The notes under the pieces were generated by a model. It ran no database searches, had not been told where the DNA came from, and worked only from the letters and a program-made list of their open reading frames with translations. Below are positions 32,801-41,758 of a stretch of 64,000 nt of DNA, in pieces. Numbering within the stretch: position 1 is the first letter of the stretch; the number at the start of each line of letters is the position of its first letter. The stretch spans positions 72,426 through 136,425 of the forward strand of contig QZCP01000124.1 in NCBI GenBank assembly GCA_003956705.1. The letters run 5' to 3'. Origin of the DNA: Brevipalpus yothersi. Taxonomy: Eukaryota; Arthropoda; Arachnida; Trombidiformes; Tenuipalpidae. The position numbers and the translations under genes were made by a program.

Positions 32801-33237
32801 CATTCTTCCGTCCTATGCCAAGTGAAACTTCTACAATTAACATCTCCTCCTATTATTAGTCTCTGATTGTGTTTATCTTTGAGATAGTCAAACATTTCAT
32901 CAATATTATTTTTGAAATCTTTGATTTTCACATTTGGCTTTATGTACACGCCAGCAATGTACCAAGTTTGACTCAACATTACACCCTTCAGTACCACACA
33001 GTCAAAATCAAGCGACTTCCATGCAATTTTCCATGTAGTCATGTTGCTTAAAATGCACAGTTTATCAGAGTTACTCCAAAAGACTTCATAATTACTCAGT
33101 CGATCAGAGATACTAGTTAGCGAAAAATTTATCTCATTTAGAATTAGAACCCAGTTGTCAAATTCGAGAAAGTTGTCGATGGCTTCACACACAGATGAAG
33201 ATCTATTGAAGCAGTTGAGGATGCTCACCTTAAACAT
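29782..33237 (-). CDS. LINE frame A: APE endonuclease - reverse transcriptase
   Basis: 1,151 codons. Residues 1-230 form an apurinic-like endonuclease domain: catalytic Glu in ILNEIN (about 35), GGDVNCRSFTWHR (about 130-142) and SSDHDQH (about 222-228). The reverse-transcriptase core follows at about 480-745 with FRPLS, the motif A Asp in SLDVRNAF (571), KGVPQGSFLGP and the catalytic YADD box (658-661). A later segment around THGEEVIYAL and MEVDN might be a degenerate RNase H; that is tentative. The C-terminus has a C-x2-C-x10-C-x2-C group starting CPTC at about 1087. Domain order and catalytic residues are those of R1/Jockey/I-type LINEs. The product would nick target DNA and copy the element's RNA. 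All key residues seen are intact. Confidence 0.88.
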   Translation of the reverse strand: MFKVSILNCFNRSSSVCEAIDNFLEFDNWVLILNEINFSLTSISDRLSNYEVFWSNSDKLCILSNMTTWKIAWKSLDFDCVVLKGVMLSQTWYIAGVYIKPNVKIKDFKNNIDEMFDYLKDKHNQRLIIGGDVNCRSFTWHRTEECPKGRYLSKHLQRLKMSNSFVPNYANSKPKCLSAISKRNRNKIKENKYNNRTWIDIICCDNHTISMIKKYKCNKIISSDHDQHTVTILNKPVLKKFLNKKKLEKIVAKSDLYFLNYSWLNHAEAEKNCEKLENIMRKCYNECVYVSTPRNLRFKNIPSLLIHQKRKLIHMKQKLNKRKSLKINTKMRRNIIEKISSNLANTNKTIKCFKKIIRQIEMERKMKSKGVWSMIKRIVNPILLKRKHRYDYTQETKGTFLQGDLNEFKFNEPPDIRDQEYFELENDIYDTEYTLHKLKEVMKKKFCAYDDEISCNLLWTFLDIHGTEIVSFFRKCILHGFTPKCIKKSKTVLIPKKEAGKFRPLSILHPLFRAFDYIIYLNLKRLIKLNPYFDYQYGFLEGSSSFRYFIDLIEFLKSSKKLNSLFLISLDVRNAFENLSYTSMKHGLYRNGIQLSFIRLIIQHFSNRMSYTKIEGQTRWKIHAKGVPQGSFLGPLVYTLATIFLNDVSRQNFKLFCYADDINIIGEFPSKKFQSTGARIQNKIDKIAKILSLSNLELNQAKTKIMRLFGNQRDVSSINMLKAKEISILGMKFIHTYRGYKIEDMLLQKLRLTTNLFVRSTPSLRALKLDWFKVLFTSIISGYIYYYGSIQRILLSEDEFLKRCREWEKYIGYLIKICLRLPEYSSHTLLYKILYRDDINNLIDEHLIEIQLNMNRFSKNLWLPDKFEQKKLEGIDEVAISSFDWKNEQKMIEIGRCLEHGPINVEYDYLIKFPHIIVTITTNFKNLKRHETFRFWTNKKTHGEEVIYALAVVLSKYNGEEKIVMEVDNVIKSKILQVSKWNRLNALLSKKENEIVLVKREKKNRYENCFIQAYPLTLSFPSPRFFDYLNLLAHMEQNQNAKNLVEKSLHKFGFQSIEWRVLTRYDVRNLVLLSNGWKIKFYKKIFCPTCFQHFDLINFICEPCEHFSKIVWKGKNIEKDNIHESFSSLQKIYNLSGQVRSRLNKCLLANS

Positions 33238-33625
33238 CTTCTAGCATAATCAAATCACAAATTTAACAACTTCTATAAAAGCAAAAAAAGAAAAGACAAG
33301 TTTTGAAGGAAAAATAAAAACTTTTTTATAAATAAAAATTTGGTATTTACGATAGTTTCGAGTTCATGGCTGAGATCGAACGATTTGTGGACAAGATGAT
33401 CTCACTCTCTCACACTGGCCTGGGCAAAGGACAGGTTCGACAAGTGGCCCACAGCTTGGGCACAAGTTCAGGTCAAACTGGTCAGTAGCCGAAGTGGGAG
33501 GGATAGAGAGATCAGAGTGACCAGCACATACAAACACACACTCACATAAACAGATTGGCACAATCAGATAGGTGATTAGATAATAGGCAGAGAGACCAGG
33601 GAAATTGTGGTGTATAGTTCAATGG

Positions 33626-33626
<1 letters not shown>

Positions 33627-33667
<41 letters not shown>
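33627..33667. repeat. (CT)n microsatellite
   Basis: About 41 bp of CT; a second, shorter CT run lies near 33700-33717. Confidence 0.95.
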
Positions 33668-33668
<1 letters not shown>

Positions 33669-34081
33669 ACCTTTCCATTCTTTATATTCTCATGCTGCTC
33701 TCTCTCTCTCTCTCTCTTTTCCACCACTCTGTGAAACTGTGGAAAGGCTCTGTATCGGAACGAAATTCAGTCTGAAAGTTCGGTGACACGGCATTTTGAT
33801 TCCCGATCATCATGATGACTTCTCTACCTCCATGATGAAGGAGGATCAAGAAGTATATACAAACTGGTCCCTAGGTTAGACCATGGAAGAGAGCAAGTGG
33901 AAGAGAGAGAGAAAAAGAGAAAAAGAGAGAGAGAAAGAGAGAGGAAAAATATTTTACCGTTGAGAGAAGTCTGAATAAATTCCGAATCACTTCCTACTTT
34001 TTACGCCCTCAGCAGAGCCAGAATGATGCATTTCATCTTGTATATGGAATATATGTGTTCATGAAGCCCATGTTAATCAAA

Positions 34082-34084
<3 letters not shown>

Positions 34085-34141
<57 letters not shown>
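34085..34141. repeat. (GA)n microsatellite
   Basis: About 57 bp of uninterrupted GA. Confidence 0.97.
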
Positions 34142-34148
<7 letters not shown>

Positions 34149-34417
34149 GCAATAAAAGAATAGCCCTGATGATTGATCTGCAAAAATACGAACCAGTTAT
34201 TCAACTTGGTACCTTGATATTTTTTTCCTACCCAATAATCACGAATAACACTTGATGATCCATGGAACAGGAATAACAATTGGTGCGTGGATTAGAGCGT
34301 CTTTCTTTTTTCGACTTCTTCTTCTTCTTCTTCTTCTCCATCTTCTTCTCCTCATTCTTTGATGTCACTTGTCTTTGCATCATCTTCAAATCTTTGACCT
34401 GCCAGTCGGTTTGTTTT

Positions 34418-34419
<2 letters not shown>

Positions 34420-34457
<38 letters not shown>
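34420..34457. repeat. (CT)n microsatellite
   Basis: About 38 bp of uninterrupted CT. Confidence 0.95.
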
Positions 34458-34459
<2 letters not shown>

Positions 34460-35182
34460 GTCTCTCAAATAGGCACATACGCACACATCTTTCAGGTCAT
34501 CGCCTGAAATCTGAGCGAATATCTGAGCCATTATGATTGTGTATATATGTGTGTGTATGTGAGTGTGAGTGCGAGTGTCTGTCTGTATTTGGATGGCCAA
34601 AATTTTTTTTCCACCTTAACGGTAAACGAAATAGACCGGAGGGCCTGAGAAGTTTGCCACTTACGAATTTTTGAGTACACGTTCAAGTGGGACTTACACG
34701 AACGGAATGATGAATGATGAATACACACATTCATGTGCTCTGCTTTATTGACGAAGTGGCCCAATGATTGTTGACAGTTCGGGTGGCTTGGTGGAAAGAG
34801 AGAGAGAGAGAAAGAGAGAGAGAGGAAAAGAAAGAGAAAGAGAGAGGAAAGCACAGGGAGGTGGGCCATAAGAGAAGATGATTTTTCTTCCACTGATCGA
34901 CTTGTGCAAATATGGATTGGGCAAGATTAGCGAAGGGACAACAGTGAATCAATCTTCTCTCATGTCAGCACTTATTTTTCCTTCCTCCTCTTTGCCTTCA
35001 CCGTCTTGCTCGATACTTATTCGCATCATGTACACATGCATCTGTATGTGTATGCATGTATGTGTGTGTTCGCCTTAAATACTAATAAGTAAAAAATGAT
35101 GATGAAATGTGCATACGAAAATATAGCTCACAAGAAAAGGTGAATGATGTTAAAAAATCTCCGTGCTAAGGCCATTCCTCTT

Positions 35183-35183
<1 letters not shown>

Positions 35184-35249
<66 letters not shown>
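35184..35249. repeat. (CT)n microsatellite flanking the copy B promoter
   Basis: About 66 bp of uninterrupted CT immediately upstream of the first promoter block shared with copy A; a CT/CTTT-rich run occupies the same relative place in copy A (14197-14219). Confidence 0.96.
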
Positions 35250-35251
<2 letters not shown>

Positions 35252-35261
35252 CGTTCTTGCT

Positions 35262-35515
35262 CTCTGAGAGTTCATGTGTGGATGATGCGGTGGAATGGTT
35301 TGGAATTCAGGGAGTTCGGTGGATCTTGATAGTTTTCTCTCTCTCTTTTTTCTCAAGTTGGAAAGAACCGAGAGATCGGTGCCTGTAGCAGGTCACTTGT
35401 AAACCGGATCGCCCGAAACTAAACACATATCTCAACATATATACACACATTTACAATCGAAAACTTTTTCTCTCCCAAAGTCAGTGTATCTCCGTCAGTG
35501 CACAAGTGTGGACTC
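35262..35515 (+). promoter_or_regulatory. Promoter of BTB/ZF copy B, conserved in copy A
   Basis: Carries the same ordered blocks as the copy A promoter: TTTGGAATTCAGGGAGTT, GATCGGTGCCTGTAGCAGG, AAACCGGATCGCCCGAAAC, ACAATCGAAA, and paired TCAGT initiators at 35481-35485 and 35495-35499, 14 bp apart in both copies. The palindrome found in copy A is imperfect here (one base changed at its centre and one in the right flank). No TATA box at the expected distance. Confidence 0.7.
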
Positions 35516-36633
35516 TTTCTCTGTGTGTATGTGTCTACGTTGAGAGATTTTTTTGATCTAGTTGGGTGATGATATTTTTGATTTTTCCAATTCTAAACTC
35601 ATCCAACGGATATATATATTGTTGTTTATCATGATGATCAATTTAAATGATATCAGATTCAGAAATATTTGCCTTTGATATTGAAATCGGTGACTATAAC
35701 CCCTTAAGAAGAAGGGGGTGAATCGTGCGGTGTGTTTTTATCAAACGACTTTACTATCTTGTCTACATACCGTGAGACTGTCTATAAAAAAGTAACGGAA
35801 AAAACGGTTTCAAAGAGGAAAATAGAATAATATAAATACATATAAACACTTAATTATCTTTGTTATCTAGAACGAATAGGAGAGAGAGAGGATAAAATTT
35901 CTTATCTCAGATAAAATTCTATTTTCCCAAACTTTGGTCACATCGTGTTTTCATTTCATCAATTATCTATCTCCTCTCTATAATTGAATTCTCTCTGGTG
36001 ACAGGCCGTTGGGAGAGTTGAAATTTTATCTTTGAACTCTCGCCTATCATCACACACACACAGTCTTGAAGTCTATAGTCTCGCCAGTCTGTGTATCTAA
36101 AATCTAAAATCCCAGCGGAAAAAATAATATATACAATTTATATATCCATCATTGTGTGTCTACCACCATCTTGGAAAAAAGTTCTTCCTCTCTCTCTCTC
36201 TCTCTCTTTTTCTCACCCGATCTTTTTTCCACACTTTGAATCATCATCGTCTCCATGAAAGCTAGTGTATCATCATCAACCAATCGCTTCATTTCAAAAT
36301 GATCATTATACCAGAACGCTGATCATCATTAATCGCAATATATATATTAACTGTGGATTCTAGCCAGTGATCAACACACATATCTTGTCATCCAAAATTC
36401 TTCAATTATAATAGTGATACTATTATTTCAAATCAATCAGCTAATTACACTACCCCCCTTATTAATCACACTACACTTGTCAATGAATTATCGTGCAAGA
36501 GTGTGATTAACTTGTTCGTTTTTGAAAAAAATTTTATCCGCTTTATCTTCAAGTTTCTTTCGAATATATATATTCACACAAATAATTATCCAAGTGCACT
36601 TCTTGATAATATATATTAACGACATAATTCAAA
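35516..36633 (+). other. 5' leader of BTB/ZF copy B
   Basis: Probable leader of about 1.1 kb. Islands conserved with copy A occur near 36353-36400 and 36496-36515; the section around 35.65-36.2 kb is not shared and could be an insertion in this copy or a loss in copy A. Confidence 0.5.
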
Positions 36634-38948
36634 ATGCTCTCCTCATCTTCACCAAGTTTAAATCATCACCATCCATACTCATCACATCAGCTTCACCAAG
36701 TTCACAAGCAATTGCGACTCCAAAATAATAATTATTCAGATGAAATTATTTCCGGTTTCAGTAAACTATTAAAATCGGAAACCATGACCGATGTGACTCT
36801 CATCTGTTCTGGTGGCCAAACTATTCGTGCCCATCGAGTGATATTGTCCACATTTTCACCCTATTTTCGGGCTATTTTCGAGTCTCAACCATTCGCTAAC
36901 AATCCGTGTCAATATCCGGTGATAGTGATAAAAGATCTGGGACTAAGTGAGCTTCGAGCGGTGATCGAGTTCATGTATCGAGGCGAAATATCACTTCCAC
37001 GAGAAAAAATTCCTGCGGTCATACAGGCGGGCAAAGAACTTGAAGTCACTGGCCTCAATGATATCAAGCTAGATCAAGCCAGTCATGGTGCCAGTGGCAA
37101 TTCGACCGGCCTTAATGGACACGTCAATGGCAATTCATCTGATCTAGAAAATTTGGTCACAATATCATCAGCTTATGGCGGCAGTTCAGCGGCCATTGCT
37201 GCCGCAAGCAGTTGGAAACGTTCATTAGACTCGATGGATGGCCATGGCTCACCTCTGTTCGATGATGGGATGAAAAAATCACGGATGAACATGAGCCATG
37301 GTGGTGCTGATAGACTGGGTATCAGTATTCTTGGTGATAGTAGTGGAAATGAAAATGTTCGAAGCCTTCTGCATCAGCCCAACCGGGTGTCTGCCGGTCT
37401 TAATCATGGATTCAATATGAATAAGAACAGGTAAGCAAAAAAAAAGCTTCTATAAGTTCTGGGAGATCTCGAGAATCTCAGTGATCTCGTACTGGAAATT
37501 TCGAATCTGAACGCAACTCTTTTCAGTTTCAGACCTCTTCTTCTTCTTACTTTCTTTCGCCTTCCTTCTCTTCTAAGTGCATGATCAATACGATCACAGC
37601 CGATTGATTAACTTATATTATATTGATTGGTGTCTATTCCCCTCAAAACTTTAGAACATCCATGGACACTCTGTTGGCTCAAAAACAACAGAATCAAATG
37701 CAGCGTAAACTGCTCCAGGAAAAAATTCGAATTCAACAGCAGCAAGCTCAAATTCGCCAGCAATTGATGCAACACCAAATGAGCATGCAAAAAAGTTCAC
37801 CGAACAGAGGTTTACCATTCAATCAATTTCAAGCCCGAGTAAAAGCACAAATCATGGAAATCCGTAAGGAAAACAATGGACCCTTGCCACGACAGGGTTC
37901 ACCAGCAAAGATAAGTGAAGAAGAACGCAAAAAGGCTGATGGAGAGGATAACTCTCGATCCAAAGAGGATGAAGAAGGTGAAGCTGAAGATTTGACCATC
38001 AATATGAGTGAAAAAGATGCTAATGAAGACAGTGAAAACAAAAGTTGCGATGAAAACGGAGCTGATTCAAGTGAACGTACCCAGACCAGTAAAAGTCGTC
38101 GAGTTAAAATGATGCCTCGAAAGAATATTGGTGCTGATGGTGAGGAAGCAGATGAATTTGATGAAGAAAATCAGATGAATGATGAGAACGGTGAAAATGG
38201 TAATCGACAGAACGATGATATTGATTCAAGTCAAAATGGTATGGGTGATGATGAGGATCCAAATGATCAGAATGATGGTGCAGTAGTGTTACAAACTACG
38301 ATCGGAGGAGATTATATGGACGATGATGATATGAATGGTGAAGATGAGGACAATTATGGTGAAGGTATTCGAGCTGATGAGATATTCCAAAAGCAACAAC
38401 AGCTCCGATTAGCCCAGTTAGCAAAGCAACATGAATTCCAAACAGCACAGATGCAATTATTGCATGAACAACAAGAACAAAAATTGATCGAGCTTCACCA
38501 ACAACTCCAGCAAGCCAATGCTGGAGACACAATCATTCCAGATCAGGACGATTCTTCTCCTGGACTGTCTCTTGATTGGCAAGAAGGTTTCACAGACGAA
38601 GGTTTTCCGATGATCACAACTCTGAATCCAGATCAGGATAAAAGCTTGAATCTTTCATCAGGTAAAAATGGAAATACTCGAACAAACGGAAAGCCACCGA
38701 CTCCAGATTTTCTTCAGCCTCGTGGTCCTGGCAGACCTCGTAAAGGTAACAAGTCGAATGATATCAGCCCGTGTCCAGCGTGCAATAAAGTTTTCGTCCG
38801 CCCTGATGTTCTGAAGCTCCACTACCGAAGTGTCCACCTGAATGAGAGGCATCCCTGTAATTTATGTCCCAAAATATTCAAATGGCCGGGTGATCTGTCC
38901 AAGCACAAGAGGACGAAGCATCCTGAAGCAGTCAATACGAATCTTTAA
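36634..38948 (+). CDS. BTB/C2H2 zinc-finger transcription factor, copy B
   Basis: Two coding exons, 36634-37430 and 37655-38948, joined in phase 2 at an Arg codon (AG|A); product 696 aa. Domain order equals copy A: BTB/POZ (about 28-140), short Ala run, Gln-rich start of exon 2, acidic Asp/Glu/Asn region, Gln-rich helix, AT-hook-like RGPGRPRKG, and two C2H2 fingers at about 639-660 and 667-688. Differences: the Ala run is four residues shorter, finger 1 starts CPAC instead of CPEC, and the tail after the fingers is just EAVNTNL instead of an Ala/Asn/Ser extension. The intron is 224 bp. Both copies look functional, so they may have divided expression or act as BTB homo- and heterodimers (inference). 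Confidence 0.9.
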
Positions 38949-39472
38949 ATTTCTTCACACTATATTCTGTTTTCATATGAAACGCTTAAGTTGATATGGT
39001 GTACTCAATACCACACATCTAACGGGTTACGTTCCACATGTGCAATGGATTTAGAGTGTGGTGAATTGAGTCCGCTTCTGCTGACTTAATCACTGCCACT
39101 GAGCAACTATCGATGTCAGGCTTCAAGATCGTTCTCATTCCAACGAAACGGTCATCTGGCCAACTCAACCATCGATGTGTAATTCTATTTATAAACATTG
39201 ATAACCATACCATCATAGTGAATGATAGTATTGGTTGAAGAGATTCCTAACTGATCAGACCAAAGTTGAACATGAACGATTTCTTCCTACTTTCCTCTGA
39301 GTAGCATTGATCCATTTGTTATCAGAACTCTTAAACACTTTATAACATATTTATAAGTATCAAATTGATGGTGCATTTGGAGATATTTTATAAGGCAAGG
39401 CATCAGTCTTCATTCTTGCTTACTGTTTCGTTGTTTATCCATTTTTCACAAGAAAATCTTTACTTAGATTAA

Positions 39473-39478
39473 TTTATT
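39473..39478 (-). terminator. Candidate polyadenylation signal of DPH3
   Basis: AATAAA on the minus strand about 106 nt beyond the DPH3 stop; it lies within the likely 3' UTR of BTB/ZF copy B on the other strand. Confidence 0.5.
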
Positions 39479-39517
39479 CTCCTACTTTCGCATGATTTGA
39501 GATCAAAAATTTTCTAA

Positions 39518-39523
39518 AATAAA
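39518..39523 (+). terminator. Candidate polyadenylation signal of BTB/ZF copy B
   Basis: AATAAA about 570 nt after the copy B stop and 61 bp before the DPH3 stop codon on the opposite strand, so the two convergent 3' UTRs probably overlap. Confidence 0.5.
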
Positions 39524-39583
39524 GCATAACTGAACATAAACTTTCTCGGAAAAATTATCATTAAACTGTTCCATAGTCACCGG

Positions 39584-40040
39584 TCATTTTGTGGTCATCA
39601 AAGCTGGTCTCGGTTGTTTTTGAGGTATAGGAAAATATTTTTCAAGATCTTCTCTCTGATAAATAACTTTGACCATCAGAGAACAAGTTGGACATTTGGC
39701 CACATCCTCTCCATTGATCAGATCATCCTGAAATACGAAATACAAGGATTGTTTAATAAGCAATGCTTATTCACCGATGAAAATACCCAAATGAGTATTG
39801 ACGAATATCAAGAGGATTATCTTAATGATTGACCATCTATGTTAGTCAATTAGAATCCTTGAAGGTTAATTTGGTCAATTCTTATGCTTAATTCTCTTAA
39901 AAATTTGGTGTATAAGAAAATCAACTCACCTTAGATATAACAAATAGATCACCACATGGACATGGATATTTAAACACCTCATTGTTCTCATCGTATTCAA
40001 AGTCTTCAATCTCTATCTCATCATGAAACTCTTCTTCCAT
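39584..40040 (-). CDS. DPH3: Diphthamide biosynthesis protein 3 (CSL zinc protein)
   Basis: Two exons on the minus strand, 40040-39930 and 39727-39584, phase 0, donor GTGAG and acceptor CAG; product 84 aa against about 82 in human. The N-terminus FHDEIEIEDFEYDE and the segment YPCPCGDLF are diagnostic. Four zinc or iron ligands are Cys27, Cys29, Cys49 and Cys52, the last two in CPTCSLMVKVIY with the CSL signature. By family, DPH3 feeds electrons to DPH1/DPH2 in the first step of diphthamide formation on elongation factor 2 and also partners Elongator. The start is 297 bp from the divergent DCTN5 start, implying a shared promoter. Confidence 0.93.
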
Positions 40041-40336
40041 TGTATCATCTGATTATACCCACAATAACACCCAAAAATTGGCCAAAATGGGGATCTTTAA
40101 TCACATTTAATCAGCTTGTTTTCAAAAATGGCTCCAACCGAATGATAAACAGAGCACGTTGATGAAGTGAATGTAAACAAACGAATGCTGCCAGCTGATG
40201 CAGAAGCTCTTGTGTGTGTGTGTGTGTGTGTGTGTGATGTAATGTCGAGTTGGTTTTGGTGATAACTTTCTTTCAAATTAGTGTTATTGGGAAAACACAG
40301 TCCATTTTATGATTAATATTAACTATTGTAATAGTA
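40041..40336. promoter_or_regulatory. Divergent DPH3/DCTN5 intergenic promoter
   Basis: 296 bp separate the two start codons, which face away from each other. The interval must hold both promoters and leaders. It contains a (TG)n tract at 40210-40236 roughly in its middle; no TATA box is evident. Confidence 0.65.
40210..40236. repeat. (TG)n microsatellite in the divergent promoter
   Basis: About 27 bp of TG; one of the few TG tracts in a window dominated by CT/GA repeats. Confidence 0.95.
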
Positions 40337-41005
40337 ATGGAGCTGAAAGATGTGTTCTACAATTCATCTGATTACATTGAGACAGCATCAGGTAACAAGG
40401 TGTGTCGAAAATCTGTTCTATGTGGCTCACAGAATATCATGCTTCATGGGAAGGTAAGTTTTGCAATTTTGAAGTTTGAACATTTTATTTGTTCTTAACG
40501 AATATTGATCTCTTTGTAGACAATAATACAATCGGATTGTATAATTAGAGGTGATCTTGCAAATGTGAAGATTGGTCGCCATTGTGTTGTCAGTAGCCGT
40601 GCTGTGATTAGACCATCATTCAAAAAATTTTTTAAAGGGTAGGTAAATCAAATTCAAACAAAAGCCGATTGTTATTGCATGTTCATCTTATTTTATTACA
40701 GTGTTGCCTTCTTACCCCTCAATATGGGCGATAACGTTTTTATTGGAGAAGGAACAATAGTTAATGCTGCGTCAATTGGATCTTATGTGTATATTGGAAA
40801 AAATTGTGTAATCGGAAGACATTGTATTCTCAAAGATTGCTGTGCCATTGCTGATAATACTTTTCTTCCACAAGGCACTGTGGTACCATCATTCTCAATA
40901 TTTTCTGGTAATCCTGGTAAACCGTCCGGTGAATTGCCCGAGTGTGCACAGAGTGTCATGATTGAACACACTCAAAGTTATTATCAACATTTCAAACCAA
41001 GATGA
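40337..41005 (+). CDS. DCTN5: Dynactin subunit 5 (p25)
   Basis: Three exons, 40337-40453, 40520-40638 and 40702-41005, with short introns (66 and 63 bp) and phases 0 and 2; product 179 aa, close to the 182 of human p25. Signature segments are YIETASGNKV, SVLCGSQNI, IIRGDLANVKIGRHCVV, VIRPSFKKF and the C-terminal SGELPECAQ...SYYQHF. The middle is a left-handed beta-helix built of hexapeptide repeats (IGSYVYIGKNCVIG, LKDCC). By family it sits in the pointed-end complex of dynactin with p27, p62 and Arp11 and helps dynein-dynactin bind membrane cargo. The 3' end faces the IMMP2L gene. Confidence 0.96.
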
Positions 41006-41098
41006 TAAATCTTTCCTCGAAGATAATTAGGAAGGGTTTGACAGTTTTCTATTCAATCAACAAATCCAATCCTTTCGAATGGAAAAATCTGTTTACCA

Positions 41099-41104
41099 AA
41101 TAAA
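41099..41104 (+). terminator. Polyadenylation signal of DCTN5
   Basis: AATAAA 94 nt after the DCTN5 stop and just 30 bp short of the IMMP2L stop on the opposite strand. Confidence 0.6.
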
Positions 41105-41133
41105 CCAAAGAAATTTTGTAAAACTTCATCTCA

Positions 41134-41758
41134 TCACTTTCTTGAATATATTTTTACATTATTTCTCAAACTCACCCTAAAAGAAACTTTACCGGTTATC
41201 ATTCCAATGGGAACAGGGCCAAAGTCTCGTGAATCTGAGGAATTGTTTCGATTGTCGCCTTCTACCCAAACATGACCTCTTGGAACCTTAGAAGATGGGA
41301 AACATTAGTTCATCTGTGAACAAAGTGATTCATCATGATATATTACGATTTGCGTAGAGAAGAAGCCTTTTTTGACTCTTTCACCTTCCAGAGCAACCAC
41401 TCTCTTGCACTTTGACTTCAAAGGTTCTTCGAGAGCTCTCATAACGACAATATCGTCCCTAAAATTTGGCAAATTGTTTAATAAAATGATACACTGCGAA
41501 CTGATACAAAACTCACTTGTGGATATATCCAAATCTAGTTATCCATCTATTGAGAATCAAGACATCTTTACTGTGTAGAGTAGGTTGCATAGAGGTCCCC
41601 TCGACCTGATGAATATATATTATGATTATGAAAAAATTTTCCATCCTCTAACATAATCATCTACTTACCACAGCAGAGCTGAAAGCAAATTCGTTGAAAG
41701 TGTAGGCAACACAGACAATCCTAAGACCATTTAATATTTTTCTTGCCAGATGATTCAT
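41134..41758 (-). CDS. IMMP2L: Mitochondrial inner membrane protease subunit 2
   Basis: Four exons on the minus strand: 41758-41669, 41605-41517, 41458-41347 and 41286-41134 (introns 63, 58 and 60 bp); product about 147 aa. It is an S26-family signal peptidase that removes sorting peptides from proteins reaching the intermembrane space. The catalytic Ser35 lies in VEGTSMQPTL and the general base Lys78 in KCKRVVALEGE; downstream VPRGHVWVEGDN and SDSRDFGPVP are the conserved substrate-site boxes. ILNRWITRFGYIH matches subunit 2 better than subunit 1. An N-terminal hydrophobic stretch (about residues 9-29) is the membrane anchor. The last ~12 residues after KVSFR are not conserved and start with GTGAGT, so an unfound exon could replace them. 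Confidence 0.88.

Larger units (their letters stand above)
28814..33275 (-). mobile_element. APE-type non-LTR retrotransposon (LINE) with two overlapping frames
   Basis: Two minus-strand frames, 33237-29782 (endonuclease plus reverse transcriptase) and 29803-28814 (Arg/Asn-rich), overlap by 22 nt and have no stops, so the copy looks coding-intact. Most two-frame LINEs carry the RNA-binding frame first; here it comes second. No frame of ORF1 type lies upstream up to the CT tract at 35.2 kb. Neither end could be placed: no poly(A) tail or target-site duplication was found, and the boundaries given are just the coding block plus a splice-acceptor-like sequence. A domesticated, gene-like locus is an alternative. 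Confidence 0.75.
33238..35240. other. Microsatellite-rich gap upstream of LINE and copy B
   Basis: About 2 kb. Just above the LINE start, the minus strand reads a long pyrimidine run ending TTTTATAG (33273-33280), a good splice-acceptor look-alike. The rest is dominated by CT and GA tracts; open frames are tract translations. Confidence 0.5.
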
